NCBI RefSeq assembly: GCF_009467805.1
Contig: NZ_WIAY01000005.1
Location: 217,342-281,341 of the forward strand
Origin: Stenotrophomonas nematodicola
Lineage (GTDB): Bacteria; Pseudomonadota; Gammaproteobacteria; Xanthomonadales; Xanthomonadaceae
Direction of reading: 5' to 3'
DNA length: 64,000 bases
The number at the start of each line of letters is the position of its first letter. Position 1 is the first letter of the stretch. The position numbers and the translations under genes were made by a program. The notes beneath the pieces are model-generated. The model was not told the DNA's origin. It saw nothing but the letters and a program-made list of their open reading frames with translations, and searched no databases. Positions 8,690 through 16,607 of this stretch are shown in pieces.

Positions 8690-10033
8690 CTACCGCGCCG
8701 GAAGATGCGCCAGCAGCGTCTGTGCCAGGCGGTCGTAGTCACCCTTGAAGTGATGGTCCCCGGGCAACCGGATCACCTGCGCGCTGCCCGGCGGCAACGC
8801 CGGACACAACGCGTCGCCATCGTCTTCGCCATACAGGCACAGCGTCTTCCCCGGCGGCAGGCGCGCCACTTCGGGGGCGATCGGCAGGCCGTCACCGCCA
8901 CCGCCCAGCCAGTTGCTGACGTGGAATTCGTAGTCGGCCTTCCGCCCCACCGACATCAACGCAATCATCCCCAGGCTGTCGCGCGTGGCCGGCGACAGCT
9001 GGTTGATCGCGGCCGGAAGCACATCCGCGCCCTGCGAGAACCCGATCAGCACCACGCGCTGGCGCTGCCATTGCTGGCGATAGTGCGCAGCGATGCGCTC
9101 CAGGTCGCGGGCAAAGCCCTGCGGCGTGCGTTCGCTCCAGAAATAGCGCAGCGAATCCACGCCCACCACCGACACCCCCGCATCGCTCAATGCCGCGGCC
9201 ACTTCCTTGTCGAGCCCCGCCCAGCCGCCATCACCGGACACGAAGATGGCCAGCGTGTCACCGGGCCTGGACGACGGCACCTCCACCACCGGCAAGCCCT
9301 TGAGGTCATCCGGCGGCGGCGCCAGGCTGACACCCTGCTGCGCACCCAGCACCTGCGCGGCGGCCAGCAGACCGGGCAAGGCGTCGCCGCTCGCGGTGCG
9401 CTGGAACGGTCGGGCCATCGCAACGCGGCGCAGGAACACCCCCGCATCACCGGCGCGGCAATGCGCCTCACCTGCGGCATTCAACCACGGGAAGCTCAAT
9501 TCGGTCGGCTGCAGGCGGCCGTGGCTGACGCCCGCACCGCAGACCATGCGTTCGCGCGCGCCATCCGGACAGAAGTCGGTGGTCAGCAGGCCGGCGAACA
9601 CCTGCGTATCGGCCTGCGCGGCGACCGCGTAAGCCAACTCGGCGCCTTCGCCATCCCCGCCGATCAGCGGCAGGTGGTACCCGGGCAACTGCAGGTACGC
9701 CTGGAACCAGCGCGAGAAATTCTCGACATCGCCCGCACCGAAACCGCAGCTGCCACCGCCATCACGTGCCACGCTGCGGCGCAGCCGGGCCACATCGACC
9801 ACGGCCACCAGCGCGCCCTGCGCGCGCAGCGCGGCCACGCGCGCGGCACTGCGGCCCGGGTCACGGCCCCCGTCGAACCACACCACCACCCGCTGCGGAT
9901 GGCCCTCGGGCAGGTACACCAGGGTGTCCTGGAATCGACCGTGACTGACTGTCCGTGGCGGCGTGGCCGCGGCCGTTGCCGCCGTGCCCACCATCACCAG
10001 CGCCAGCACCTTCCCCCACGCGGCTCGCCGCAT
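8690..10033 (-). CDS. AcvB/VirJ family protein, probable aminoacyl-phosphatidylglycerol hydrolase
   Basis: A 447-residue exported alpha/beta-hydrolase-like protein. ATG 10033 gives a signal peptide (MRRAAWGKVLALVMV, cleavage after about residue 23). It has two related halves as in Agrobacterium AcvB: an N-terminal half with IGGDGEGAELAY, lacking the nucleophilic Ser, and a C-terminal VirJ-like half with the intact elbow GFSQGAD and a late GDHHFKGDY carrying the likely catalytic His. AcvB hydrolyses lysyl-phosphatidylglycerol in the periplasm and in Agrobacterium is encoded beside the MprF homologue LpiA. Here it sits tail-to-tail with mprF, separated only by the repeat array, which supports the same role by inference. 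Confidence 0.85.
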   Translation of the reverse strand: MRRAAWGKVLALVMVGTAATAAATPPRTVSHGRFQDTLVYLPEGHPQRVVVWFDGGRDPGRSAARVAALRAQGALVAVVDVARLRRSVARDGGGSCGFGAGDVENFSRWFQAYLQLPGYHLPLIGGDGEGAELAYAVAAQADTQVFAGLLTTDFCPDGARERMVCGAGVSHGRLQPTELSFPWLNAAGEAHCRAGDAGVFLRRVAMARPFQRTASGDALPGLLAAAQVLGAQQGVSLAPPPDDLKGLPVVEVPSSRPGDTLAIFVSGDGGWAGLDKEVAAALSDAGVSVVGVDSLRYFWSERTPQGFARDLERIAAHYRQQWQRQRVVLIGFSQGADVLPAAINQLSPATRDSLGMIALMSVGRKADYEFHVSNWLGGGGDGLPIAPEVARLPPGKTLCLYGEDDGDALCPALPPGSAQVIRLPGDHHFKGDYDRLAQTLLAHLPAR

Positions 10034-10113
10034 CGTCTCGCATCCTCGGATAGATGCGCCACACGATACGCCGGTCGCCGGCCAAGGGCATGTACACAGA
10101 CTGGCCGCAGCGC

Positions 10114-10761
10114 TCAGCGCCGCGCCGGAGCGGCCTGCACGCGGGTCTGCCGCCACTGCTGCCAGGCAACCGCCAGCAGCCAGGCCACCAGCGCCGCGAT
10201 CACCACCTTCTGCCCGGCGCCGCGCGGCGGCCCGCGCCACAGCACATGCAGCCACAGCAGAACGAAGCTCAGCCAGGCCCAGCTCCACGCCGCGCCCGCC
10301 CAGCGCGACCAACGAGGATCGGCACGCAGGTACCAGCTCTGCAGCAGCATCGCCACGCTGGCGCACAGGAAGGCGGTATTGGCGGCGATGCCGTGTACCA
10401 GCGGCGCCAGCAGCGGTGCATGCGCAGGCAGCCAGCTGTCGCCGATCGCCACGCCCATCAGGCCCACCCCGGCCACGCAGAACAGCATCGGGGCCGCCGC
10501 ACTGCGGCGCGGCGAGCCACTGCCGGCGTGCAGCGACATGGCCAGCAGCATGATCGCGATCGCCAGCATGCAGTAGGCGCTGCGCAGGGCCAGGCCCCAG
10601 GGGCCGTGCAGATACAGGCTCAATGTGGCGCGGACCCAGTCCAGGTCGTCACGGGCGACCTGCGTCCAGACCGCGGTCGCCACGAACAGCAGCAGCGCCA
10701 GGATGGCCACCTGCGCGAATGCCCCCTGCCAGCGCGGGGACGGTCGCACCGGCCGGCTCAC
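10114..10761 (-). CDS. DUF998-like membrane protein
   Basis: A 215-residue integral membrane protein with about six hydrophobic segments (starts near residues 16, 58, 90, 120, 160 and 185) and a short basic tail. The GxxGxxGxF-like helices and the SWLPAHAP loop are consistent with the DUF998 family, whose function is unknown. Translation starts at GTG 10761, which overlaps the TGA stop of the upstream oxidoreductase-like gene, so the two are translationally coupled. Confidence 0.7.
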   Translation of the reverse strand: MSRPVRPSPRWQGAFAQVAILALLLFVATAVWTQVARDDLDWVRATLSLYLHGPWGLALRSAYCMLAIAIMLLAMSLHAGSGSPRRSAAAPMLFCVAGVGLMGVAIGDSWLPAHAPLLAPLVHGIAANTAFLCASVAMLLQSWYLRADPRWSRWAGAAWSWAWLSFVLLWLHVLWRGPPRGAGQKVVIAALVAWLLAVAWQQWRQTRVQAAPARR

Positions 10762-10952
10762 GGCACCTCCGGATGGCGCAGTTTCCAGGCGGCCAATGCG
10801 GCGCGGTACTGCTGCAGCTCATCGCTGTACATATCCAGCACGCACAGCGGGCAGCCGCTGCCGCAGCATTCGTTGGGCCCCGGCTCTTCCGGCGGTCGCG
10901 GACGCGGATCGGTGGGGTCGGGGTCGGTGGGATCACAAGCAGGCGCAGACAT
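10758..10952 (-). CDS. Oxidoreductase-like domain (PF09791-type) small protein
   Basis: A 64-residue Cys-rich protein. It opens with a Pro/Asp-rich stretch and then has the diagnostic pattern PPEEPGPNECCGSGCPLCVLDMY with the EL-x-Y continuation, as in the 'oxidoreductase-like' N-terminal domain family. The four Cys (CC-x2-C-x2-C) could hold a metal or Fe-S centre. The biochemical role is unknown. Its stop overlaps the start of the DUF998 gene, suggesting that the small protein and the membrane protein act together. Confidence 0.8.
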   Translation of the reverse strand: MSAPACDPTDPDPTDPRPRPPEEPGPNECCGSGCPLCVLDMYSDELQQYRAALAAWKLRHPEVP

Positions 10953-11002
10953 CGTGCGGACGACCAGGCAACGGGTGTGCCCGTCAGTGTAGCCCGCGAC
11001 CT

Positions 11003-11608
11003 TCAGCGCTCAAGCAGCCGCCGCAGGTTGGACCGCGCCGGTGCGTCCAGACGCCGGTGGAAAAAGTCGCTCAGGAAAATGCGCGGCTTCATCAGCACCT
11101 TCCGCAGGAACCGCTTGCGCTGCATGCGGAACAGGAAGCCGGGCACGTGACCGGCGTACTCTTCTGCGATGCCACGGTCATAGGCGTCGAAGACCGGCGC
11201 CGGTGCGCCGAGAATGGCCATGTCGCAATCGAGGAACAACGCGGCCTCGGCATCCACGTCCGACGCAGCCAGCGTGCCGTGGCGCGCGGTCAGTTCGATC
11301 AGCTGCACCACCCGTTCGACATCGATGCCCTGCTTCGGCAGCCAGCGCGCGATCGCCTCGCGGGCCAGCTCCGCCGACCGCGCCTCGTTGTCGCTGCGCC
11401 CGGCGTCGTAGATCGCGTCGTGATACAGCGCGGCCAGCTGCACTTCGGCCGGCGCCTGCCAGCCGGGGCCGTCCACGGCCACGGTCAGGCAGTGCCGCAG
11501 CACCGCCTGTACGTGCGCGAAGTTGTGGTACGCCCGTGGCGGCTCGGTGTAGCGGGCTTCCAGCTCGGCGAGCTGGGCAGGCGGCAGCGGAATCGGTTCA
11601 AAGCGCAT
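11003..11608 (-). CDS. HD-superfamily metal-dependent phosphohydrolase (COG4339-like)
   Basis: A 201-residue HD-domain protein. Putative metal ligands are the His residues of YHNFAHV (near residue 28) and the HD pair of ALYHDAIYD (near residues 63-64), with further His and Asp residues downstream (TARHG, DCDMAILG). This pattern matches the 'predicted metal-dependent HD superfamily phosphohydrolase' group, possibly acting on nucleotides, but no substrate is known. There is no signal peptide, so it is cytoplasmic. No strong ribosome-binding site precedes the ATG at 11608. Confidence 0.82.
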   Translation of the reverse strand: MRFEPIPLPPAQLAELEARYTEPPRAYHNFAHVQAVLRHCLTVAVDGPGWQAPAEVQLAALYHDAIYDAGRSDNEARSAELAREAIARWLPKQGIDVERVVQLIELTARHGTLAASDVDAEAALFLDCDMAILGAPAPVFDAYDRGIAEEYAGHVPGFLFRMQRKRFLRKVLMKPRIFLSDFFHRRLDAPARSNLRRLLER

Positions 11609-11718
11609 GCACCATGATTGGCCGGCGGGCAGGCGCTGGCAACCCCGTGCCCGTCCCTGCGCCCGGCGTTTTTTTCACCATCCTCGTGACGCCCTTGCGG
11701 CGCAGGCGCCGCCGACGG

Positions 11719-11764
11719 TTATCCACACCTTTACCCGGTGCCCATCCACACCGGCTGTGGATGG
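11719..11764. promoter_or_regulatory. DnaA-box-like site and adjacent palindrome
   Basis: TTATCCACA at 11719-11727 is an exact match to the DnaA-box consensus. Just downstream lies a 9-bp inverted repeat, CCATCCACA (11742-11750) with TGTGGATGG (11756-11764), whose arms resemble degenerate DnaA boxes. The site lies in the 245-bp gap upstream of the transglutaminase-TPR gene. Binding is inferred from sequence only. Confidence 0.4.
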
Positions 11765-11853
11765 CCGGATACGCCGATGAGCGGCGTGCGCACCGCCCAC
11801 GCCGGGCATAGACTGGCGGCGACTGGCCCCAGCCCTGCTGCGAGGAGACCGCC

Positions 11854-13005
11854 ATGACCGGTAGCACCGCCCTGCTGTTGAGCCTGGCCCTGGCCGTGCC
11901 CGGGCTGGCCGTCGCCGCCGACGCAACGGCGCCGCCGCCGGCTGCCACCCCCCTGCCCCCGGTGTCGGTCGTGGCCACCGGGCCGATCCCCAGCCCGGAC
12001 CAGGTCATGGCCATCCCGCCGGCGCTGCTGGCCCTGCTGCACGCGCGCGTGATCACCCCGTCGCTGTCGCGCGAGCAGCGCCTGCAACGCCTGATCACCC
12101 TGATCTTCGATGCGCAGGGCATGAACCTGGGCTACGACGCCGACGCCACCCTCACTGTGGCCGAGACCTGGGAAACCCGGCGGGCCAACTGCCTGGCCTT
12201 CACCCTGCTGTTCGTCAGCCTGGCCCGCGAGGCCGGCATCGATGCGCACGTGCAGGAGGTCAACCAGGTGGTGTCCTGGTACCAGGACCAGGGCGTGATC
12301 TACAGCGTTGGCCACGTCAATGCGGGCGTCAACCTGGGCGGCCGCAGCGCGGTCGTCGATCTGGACCGCAACGTGCTGTACGACCGCGAGGGCCCCAGGC
12401 AGATCACCCGCGAACGTGCGTTGGCGCATTTCTACAACAACCGCGGCGCCGCCCGCATGGCCGCCGGCGACCTGGTCCTGGCACGCGCCTACTTCCGCCA
12501 ATCGCTGCAGATGTCACCGGAGTTCGCCTCGGGGTGGAACAACCTGGGCGTGCTGGACACGCGCGAAGGCCGCCTGCAGGCCGCCGTGGTCGACTTCAGA
12601 TCCGCCCTGCGCTACGCGCCGCAGCATGCCGCGGCGCTGTCCAACGCCAGCACGCTGTACACCCGCATGGGCGACACGCGTGAGGCCGAGCGGCTGTCGC
12701 GCCGGCTGGCGCTTGTGCACCGTCGCGACCCGTTCGTGCAGTACATGCTGGGCGCCGACGCGGAGAAGAAGCAGGACTATGCGCAGGCGATACGCTATTA
12801 CAAACGCGCCGTGCGCCTGTACGAGGAAGCGCACCAGTTCCACTTCGGCCTGGCCCGCGCCTACTTCATGGTCGGCGATACGCAGCATGCCGGCGAGGAG
12901 ATGCAGCGGGCGCGGGCGCTGGGCGGGGATGCGCTGCAGCAGCGCTACCAGGCCAAGCTGGACAGTCTGAACCGCTGGCGCCTGCAGAACGTGCAGGCGC
13001 GATGA
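11854..13005 (+). CDS. Secreted transglutaminase-like/TPR protein
   Basis: A 383-residue protein with a signal peptide (MTGSTALLLSLALAVPGLAVAA). A short Pro-rich linker leads into a transglutaminase/papain-like region. Its nucleophile would be the Cys in RRANCLAFT (near residue 113), with a His in SVGHVNA and an Asp in VVDLDRN as partners. The C-terminal half (from about residue 185) is a run of tetratricopeptide repeats, for example ASGWNNLGVLDTREGRLQAA and HAAALSNASTLYTRMG. Such proteins are predicted periplasmic; whether the fold cross-links, cleaves or only binds peptides is unknown. ATG 11854 follows GAGGAGACC. Confidence 0.82.
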   Translation: MTGSTALLLSLALAVPGLAVAADATAPPPAATPLPPVSVVATGPIPSPDQVMAIPPALLALLHARVITPSLSREQRLQRLITLIFDAQGMNLGYDADATLTVAETWETRRANCLAFTLLFVSLAREAGIDAHVQEVNQVVSWYQDQGVIYSVGHVNAGVNLGGRSAVVDLDRNVLYDREGPRQITRERALAHFYNNRGAARMAAGDLVLARAYFRQSLQMSPEFASGWNNLGVLDTREGRLQAAVVDFRSALRYAPQHAAALSNASTLYTRMGDTREAERLSRRLALVHRRDPFVQYMLGADAEKKQDYAQAIRYYKRAVRLYEEAHQFHFGLARAYFMVGDTQHAGEEMQRARALGGDALQQRYQAKLDSLNRWRLQNVQAR

Positions 13006-13014
13006 CCGCCGCGA

Positions 13015-13350
13015 TCAGGCCTTCTTGAGGAAGCAGGTCTTGAGGACCAGGCCCTTGATCTTGTCCGAGTTGCCTTCGATGTGCTCGGCGTCGTCATCGA
13101 CCAGGCGGATGTTGCGGATCACCGTACCCTGCTTGAGCGGGATCGAGGACCCCTTGACCTTCAGGTCCTTGATCACCGTGACCGTGTCACCGGCCGCCAG
13201 CGCATTGCCGTTGCTGTCGCGGACGACCAGCGCCTGCCCGGCGCTTTCGCCGGCGGTCCACTCGTGGCCGCAGTCGGCACAGATCCACAGCGCGCCATCG
13301 GCGTAGGTATTTTCCAGGGTGCATTGGGGGCAGGCGGGAACAGCGGACAT
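13015..13350 (-). CDS. yjdM: Zinc-ribbon protein YjdM (former PhnA)
   Basis: A 111-residue protein, the same length as E. coli YjdM. The start at 13350 has GAGG about 8 bases upstream and gives the family N-terminus MSAVPACPQC; a longer ORF starting at 13368 adds only six residues. The N-terminal zinc ribbon uses CPQC and CADC. The C-terminal SH3-like barrel ends with the typical IKGLVLKTCFLKKA. Despite the old name phnA it is not a phosphonoacetate hydrolase; its cellular role is unclear. Confidence 0.93.
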   Translation of the reverse strand: MSAVPACPQCTLENTYADGALWICADCGHEWTAGESAGQALVVRDSNGNALAAGDTVTVIKDLKVKGSSIPLKQGTVIRNIRLVDDDAEHIEGNSDKIKGLVLKTCFLKKA

Positions 13351-13481
13351 CGGGACAACCTCGGGCATTCAACGATCACTATTGTAGCCTCCCGGTGGCA
13401 CCCGCTGCCCCAGCGCCCTTGCGCCGGCGGGCGCCTTGCCGCACAGTGCGCGCCCCCTGACCACCGGCCCGGCCCTCCCGC

Positions 13482-14852
13482 ATGAAAATCGGCATCGACT
13501 TTGGCACCAGCAATTCCGCCGCCGCGGCAGTGGTCGACGGCAAGGTCGTCCCGATCCAGTTCGGGCAGGCGCAGCAGTTCCGGACCACGGTGTACTTCCC
13601 CGAGGTCATGCGTGACCCCAACGATTTCGAGCTGACGCCGGCGCTGGAGCAGGAACTGGCCCGCCTGGTCGACGCGGCAGCGCGCGACGCCCGCGCCGCG
13701 GGCCAGGAACGGCCGCATGACGCGCTGCGCCGCGAGGCGCTGCGGGTGGTGCGGCGGCAGTGGATGGAAGAGCAGATGCGCGCACCGCTCAGCTCGACCA
13801 CCCTGCTGCAGAACGCCGTGTACGGCGACGATGCGCTGGAAGCCTACTTCGAAGAGAACGAGGGCAACCTCGTGCAGAGCCCGAAATCGATGCTGGGCTA
13901 CAACCTGCATCCGCGCGCGCGGCAGACCATCACCGGTATCGCCACCCACATCCTGGAACACATCCGTCTGACCGCCTCGCGTCAGTTCGACACGCCGGTG
14001 CGCACCGCCACGCTCGGCCGCCCGGTGCAGTTCCGCAGTTCGATCGGCGAGGCAGGCAACGCGCAGGCCCTGGAGATCCTGCACAGCGCAGCGATCGCCG
14101 CCGGCTTCGACAGCGTCGACTTCCTCGAGGAGCCCGCGGCGGCGGCCATGCATTACCACGCCGAAAGCACGCAGGAACACGATGCGGTGGTGGTGGACAT
14201 CGGCGGCGGCACCACCGATGTCGCACACGCCCGCGTCGGCGGCCCCCGGGCGCCGCGCATCCACCGCGCCTGGGGTATCGCGCGCGGCGGTACCGACATC
14301 GACCTGGCCCTGAGCCTGGGCGGCTACATGCCGCTGTTCGGCCGCAACATCACCCGCGTACCGACCCACCACTACGTCGAGGCGGCGATGGTGCAGGACA
14401 TGACCCGACAGCGCGATTTCCGCCAGCATGACTACCGCGACGTCGACGCCCCGTTCGGCAAGCGCCTGCAGGCCCTGCAGGACACCGGCAACACCGCGCG
14501 CCTGTACCGCGAGGTGGAGCGCTGCAAGATTGCCCTCAGCAGCGAACCGGGCCACCGCAGCGCACTGGACTTCATCGAACGCGACCTGGCCGTGGACGTC
14601 GACGCTCCGCGCCTGGAAGCGGCCGCCAGCGGCTACATGGGTGAACTGGCCGGCCTGCTGGCGCAGGTCCGCGCTGACATCGGCCACGATCCGGCGGCGG
14701 TCTTCCTGACCGGCGGCATGTCGCGCGCCGGCTACCTGCAGCAGGCCGTCGCCGCCGCCTTCCCCGGTGCCACCCTGGTGCGCGGCAACCCGTCCTTCGG
14801 TGTGGTGCACGGCCTGGCATGGGCGGCGGCGGAACCGTCAGTGGCCGGCTGA
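13482..14852 (+). CDS. yegD: Hsp70-family chaperone-like protein, YegD type
   Basis: A 456-residue actin-fold ATPase related to E. coli YegD (450 residues). It has the phosphate-1 loop IDFGTSNS at the N-terminus, the phosphate-2 loop VVVDIGGGTTDVA around residue 235, and the adenosine loop FLTGGMSRAGYL near residue 410. The substrate-binding domain and C-terminal lid of DnaK are absent, so the protein is an ATPase core only. Client and function are unknown. It has its own unit; no grpE or dnaJ is nearby. Confidence 0.9.
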   Translation: MKIGIDFGTSNSAAAAVVDGKVVPIQFGQAQQFRTTVYFPEVMRDPNDFELTPALEQELARLVDAAARDARAAGQERPHDALRREALRVVRRQWMEEQMRAPLSSTTLLQNAVYGDDALEAYFEENEGNLVQSPKSMLGYNLHPRARQTITGIATHILEHIRLTASRQFDTPVRTATLGRPVQFRSSIGEAGNAQALEILHSAAIAAGFDSVDFLEEPAAAAMHYHAESTQEHDAVVVDIGGGTTDVAHARVGGPRAPRIHRAWGIARGGTDIDLALSLGGYMPLFGRNITRVPTHHYVEAAMVQDMTRQRDFRQHDYRDVDAPFGKRLQALQDTGNTARLYREVERCKIALSSEPGHRSALDFIERDLAVDVDAPRLEAAASGYMGELAGLLAQVRADIGHDPAAVFLTGGMSRAGYLQQAVAAAFPGATLVRGNPSFGVVHGLAWAAAEPSVAG

Positions 14853-15118
14853 GGCGGGCCGCACCAGGCCGCCGGAGCCCTTGTCGCACAAGGCTTTCGC
14901 CGCGTGAAGCGCGCGCATTAACAAAACGTTACGCCGAAAGCGCTATCATCTTTCGGCTTCAATGCGCAATGCGCATGACCTTCCGGGCCTGATCCAGGCC
15001 ACTGTCTCTGTCGATGCTGCCGCCCCGTGGACCCGTCCTGTGGCGCCGGGATCGTTTTTACGCTGCGATCCGGCTCGTTCCCAGCACGCACTGCCCCGAG
15101 CCGCCAAGAGAGATTCCA
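14853..15118. other. 266-bp gap with hairpin, no gene recognised
   Basis: No coding sequence or known RNA is recognised. A perfect 8-bp inverted repeat GCCGAAAG (14933-14940)/CTTTCGGC (14950-14957) encloses CGCTATCAT, whose TATCAT resembles a -10 box, beside an AT-richer TTAACAAAACGTTACG tract (14917-14932). This could be the promoter region, with operator, for the YkgJ gene and would give a long leader of about 160 bases. A small RNA cannot be excluded. Confidence 0.35.
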
Positions 15119-15472
15119 TTGGGCGAACGCCTGGCTTCACCAGCCCCTTCCATCGTAGCCGAACCGGACCCCATCGACTGTCGCCGCTGCGACGCGGTGT
15201 GCTGCCGGCTCTCGGTCACGGTGATGCCCGACGACGCGGTTCCCGGCCATCTGCTGGATACCGACGAACTGGGCCGCACCGTGATGGCGCGCAACGACGA
15301 AGGCTGGTGTGCCGCGATCGACCCCTACCATCTGCGCTGCACGATCTATTCGCAGCGCCCCGCGATCTGCCGCCAGTTTTCGATGGGCGGCGATGACTGC
15401 CGCACCGTGCGGCAGGACTACCGTCGACAACAGCACGATCTGTCGACGCTTTTTTCACCGATCCACCCATAG
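15119..15472 (+). CDS. YkgJ family cysteine-cluster protein
   Basis: A 117-residue protein with the CxxCxxxCC-type cluster CRRCDAVCC near residues 21-29 and further Cys in LRCTIYSQRPAICRQF, the signature of the YkgJ (UPF0153) family. It is thought to bind zinc or an iron-sulfur centre; function unknown. The frame is open further upstream, but a TTG at 15119 preceded by AAGAGAGA at proper spacing gives a family-like N-terminus (GERLASPAPS), so a TTG start is preferred. The stop is 11 bases before a small downstream ORF. Confidence 0.8.
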   Translation: MGERLASPAPSIVAEPDPIDCRRCDAVCCRLSVTVMPDDAVPGHLLDTDELGRTVMARNDEGWCAAIDPYHLRCTIYSQRPAICRQFSMGGDDCRTVRQDYRRQQHDLSTLFSPIHP

Positions 15473-15483
15473 CAGGAGCATCC

Positions 15484-15663
15484 ATGGCCCGTACGCCAAA
15501 GACCTCCCCCAAGGCAGGCAACACCGTTCGCGTCGACCGCAAGCAAGGGTCCAACACCGCCGTCAGCAGCGCCAGCATCGCTGCCGACCTGGCTGCCTTC
15601 CGCAAGGGCGGCGGCAAGATCGAAGTGCTGGGCAACACCCTGGCGCTGAAGAAAGCCGGTTGA
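15484..15663 (+). CDS. Small basic hypothetical protein (59 aa)
   Basis: A 59-residue ORF starting at ATG 15484 with AGCAGGAG upstream, 11 bases after the YkgJ stop and therefore probably co-transcribed. The N-terminal half is Lys/Arg/Thr-rich (MARTPKTSPKAGNTVRVDRK); the C-terminal part, FRKGGGKIEVLGNTLALKK, looks like a short beta-hairpin. No signal peptide or membrane segment. Codon use is like its neighbours, with high G/C at third positions, and a bidirectional hairpin follows the stop, all favouring a real gene. I do not recognise the family. Confidence 0.72.
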   Translation: MARTPKTSPKAGNTVRVDRKQGSNTAVSSASIAADLAAFRKGGGKIEVLGNTLALKKAG

Positions 15664-15674
15664 CCTCGCAGCCG

Positions 15675-15700
15675 ACCGCACCGGCCCTGGCCGGTGCGGT
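15675..15700. terminator. Bidirectional hairpin between convergent genes
   Basis: ACCGCACCGGCC (15675-15686) pairs with GGCCGGTGCGGT (15689-15700). It lies between the stop of the 59-aa ORF and the stop of the DUF4097 gene. There is no clear U tract on either strand, so termination would rest on hairpin strength. Confidence 0.55.
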
Positions 15701-15711
15701 GGCCGCACGAC

Positions 15712-16596
15712 TCAGCGGCGGAGCGTGACCCGCACGCTGCCCGAGTGGGCATTGATCGAGACGTCGCCGTCACCGCCGCCCAGACGCGTATCCAGGCTGC
15801 GGCCCGGACCATAGCGCGGCCGTTCCACCTTTCCCGCATCGGACTGGATGCCACCACTGAACGTTTTCACGTTCAACTGCGCCGACACCATCGCCGGCAG
15901 TGCCAGCCCGACCGACCCGCTGACTGTCTGCAGCGCGACCTTGCCGCCCGGCGCCAGACCGCCCACGGCCACGTCCACGCTCCCCGACACCGCTTCAGCG
16001 CTCAAACGCTGTACGCGTTCGGCTTCCACACGGATGCTGCCGGACACCGTTTCCGCCGTGATCTCCCCGCTGATGCCGCCGCCGGCCTGCACCTGGCCGC
16101 TGACTGCGCGCACCTCCAGCCGTGGCGTCTGCACGCGTGAACGGATGCCACCGCTGACGGTGCCCAGCGTGGTCTCGCCGCTGCGTCCCGCTGCCGCGAT
16201 GTCGCCACTGACGGCATTGGCCTGCAGGCGACGCACATCGACCTCGGACACGTCGATATCGGCGCTCACTGTGCCCAGCTGCACCTCCACCGCACGCGGT
16301 ACGCGCAGCGTCAGCGTGGCACCGCCCCGGGTGTTGCTGTTGCGCGGGTAGACCACTTCCCAGCGCACGCGGTTGGTGCTCTTGTCCTGCTTCAGGGTCA
16401 GCCCGTCGGCCATCGAGCCGCTCAGCGCCACCTCGTTGCGGTCCCAGCCGCGTACGGTGACCTTGCCGGCGATATTGCTCACTTCCACCCGCCCGCCCGC
16501 CGCCAGCGGATGGCGCTCGTCGACGTGGGTATCGGCCAGCGCCGCCAACGGCAGCAACAGCGCCAGGGTGGCACTCAACGGCAACAGGGTACGCAT
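15712..16596 (-). CDS. DUF4097 beta-repeat secreted protein
   Basis: A 294-residue exported protein. ATG 16596 has AGGAG 6 bases upstream and gives a signal peptide (MRTLLPLSATLALLLPLAALA). The mature part is a right-handed beta-helix-like series of short repeats of the type AVSGDI, TVSGGI, AVSGQV, TVSGSI, AVSGSV, TVSGSV, FSGGI, SGSV, spaced about 15-25 residues, typical of the DUF4097/YvlB family. The function is unknown; relatives are often encoded with ECF sigma/anti-sigma pairs. It is the third gene of the operon with the sigma factor and anti-sigma candidate, separated by 11 bases from the latter. Confidence 0.85.
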   Translation of the reverse strand: MRTLLPLSATLALLLPLAALADTHVDERHPLAAGGRVEVSNIAGKVTVRGWDRNEVALSGSMADGLTLKQDKSTNRVRWEVVYPRNSNTRGGATLTLRVPRAVEVQLGTVSADIDVSEVDVRRLQANAVSGDIAAAGRSGETTLGTVSGGIRSRVQTPRLEVRAVSGQVQAGGGISGEITAETVSGSIRVEAERVQRLSAEAVSGSVDVAVGGLAPGGKVALQTVSGSVGLALPAMVSAQLNVKTFSGGIQSDAGKVERPRYGPGRSLDTRLGGGDGDVSINAHSGSVRVTLRR

Positions 16597-16607
16597 CGGA
16601 TTCTCCT

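Noticed and set aside
11719..11764. Chromosomal replication origin
   Set aside because: Only one perfect DnaA box, no AT-rich unwinding region and no origin-linked genes.
14853..15118. tRNA or known riboswitch in the gap before the YkgJ gene
   Set aside because: No cloverleaf, no T-loop GTTCGA-type sequence and no motif of a riboswitch that I recognise.
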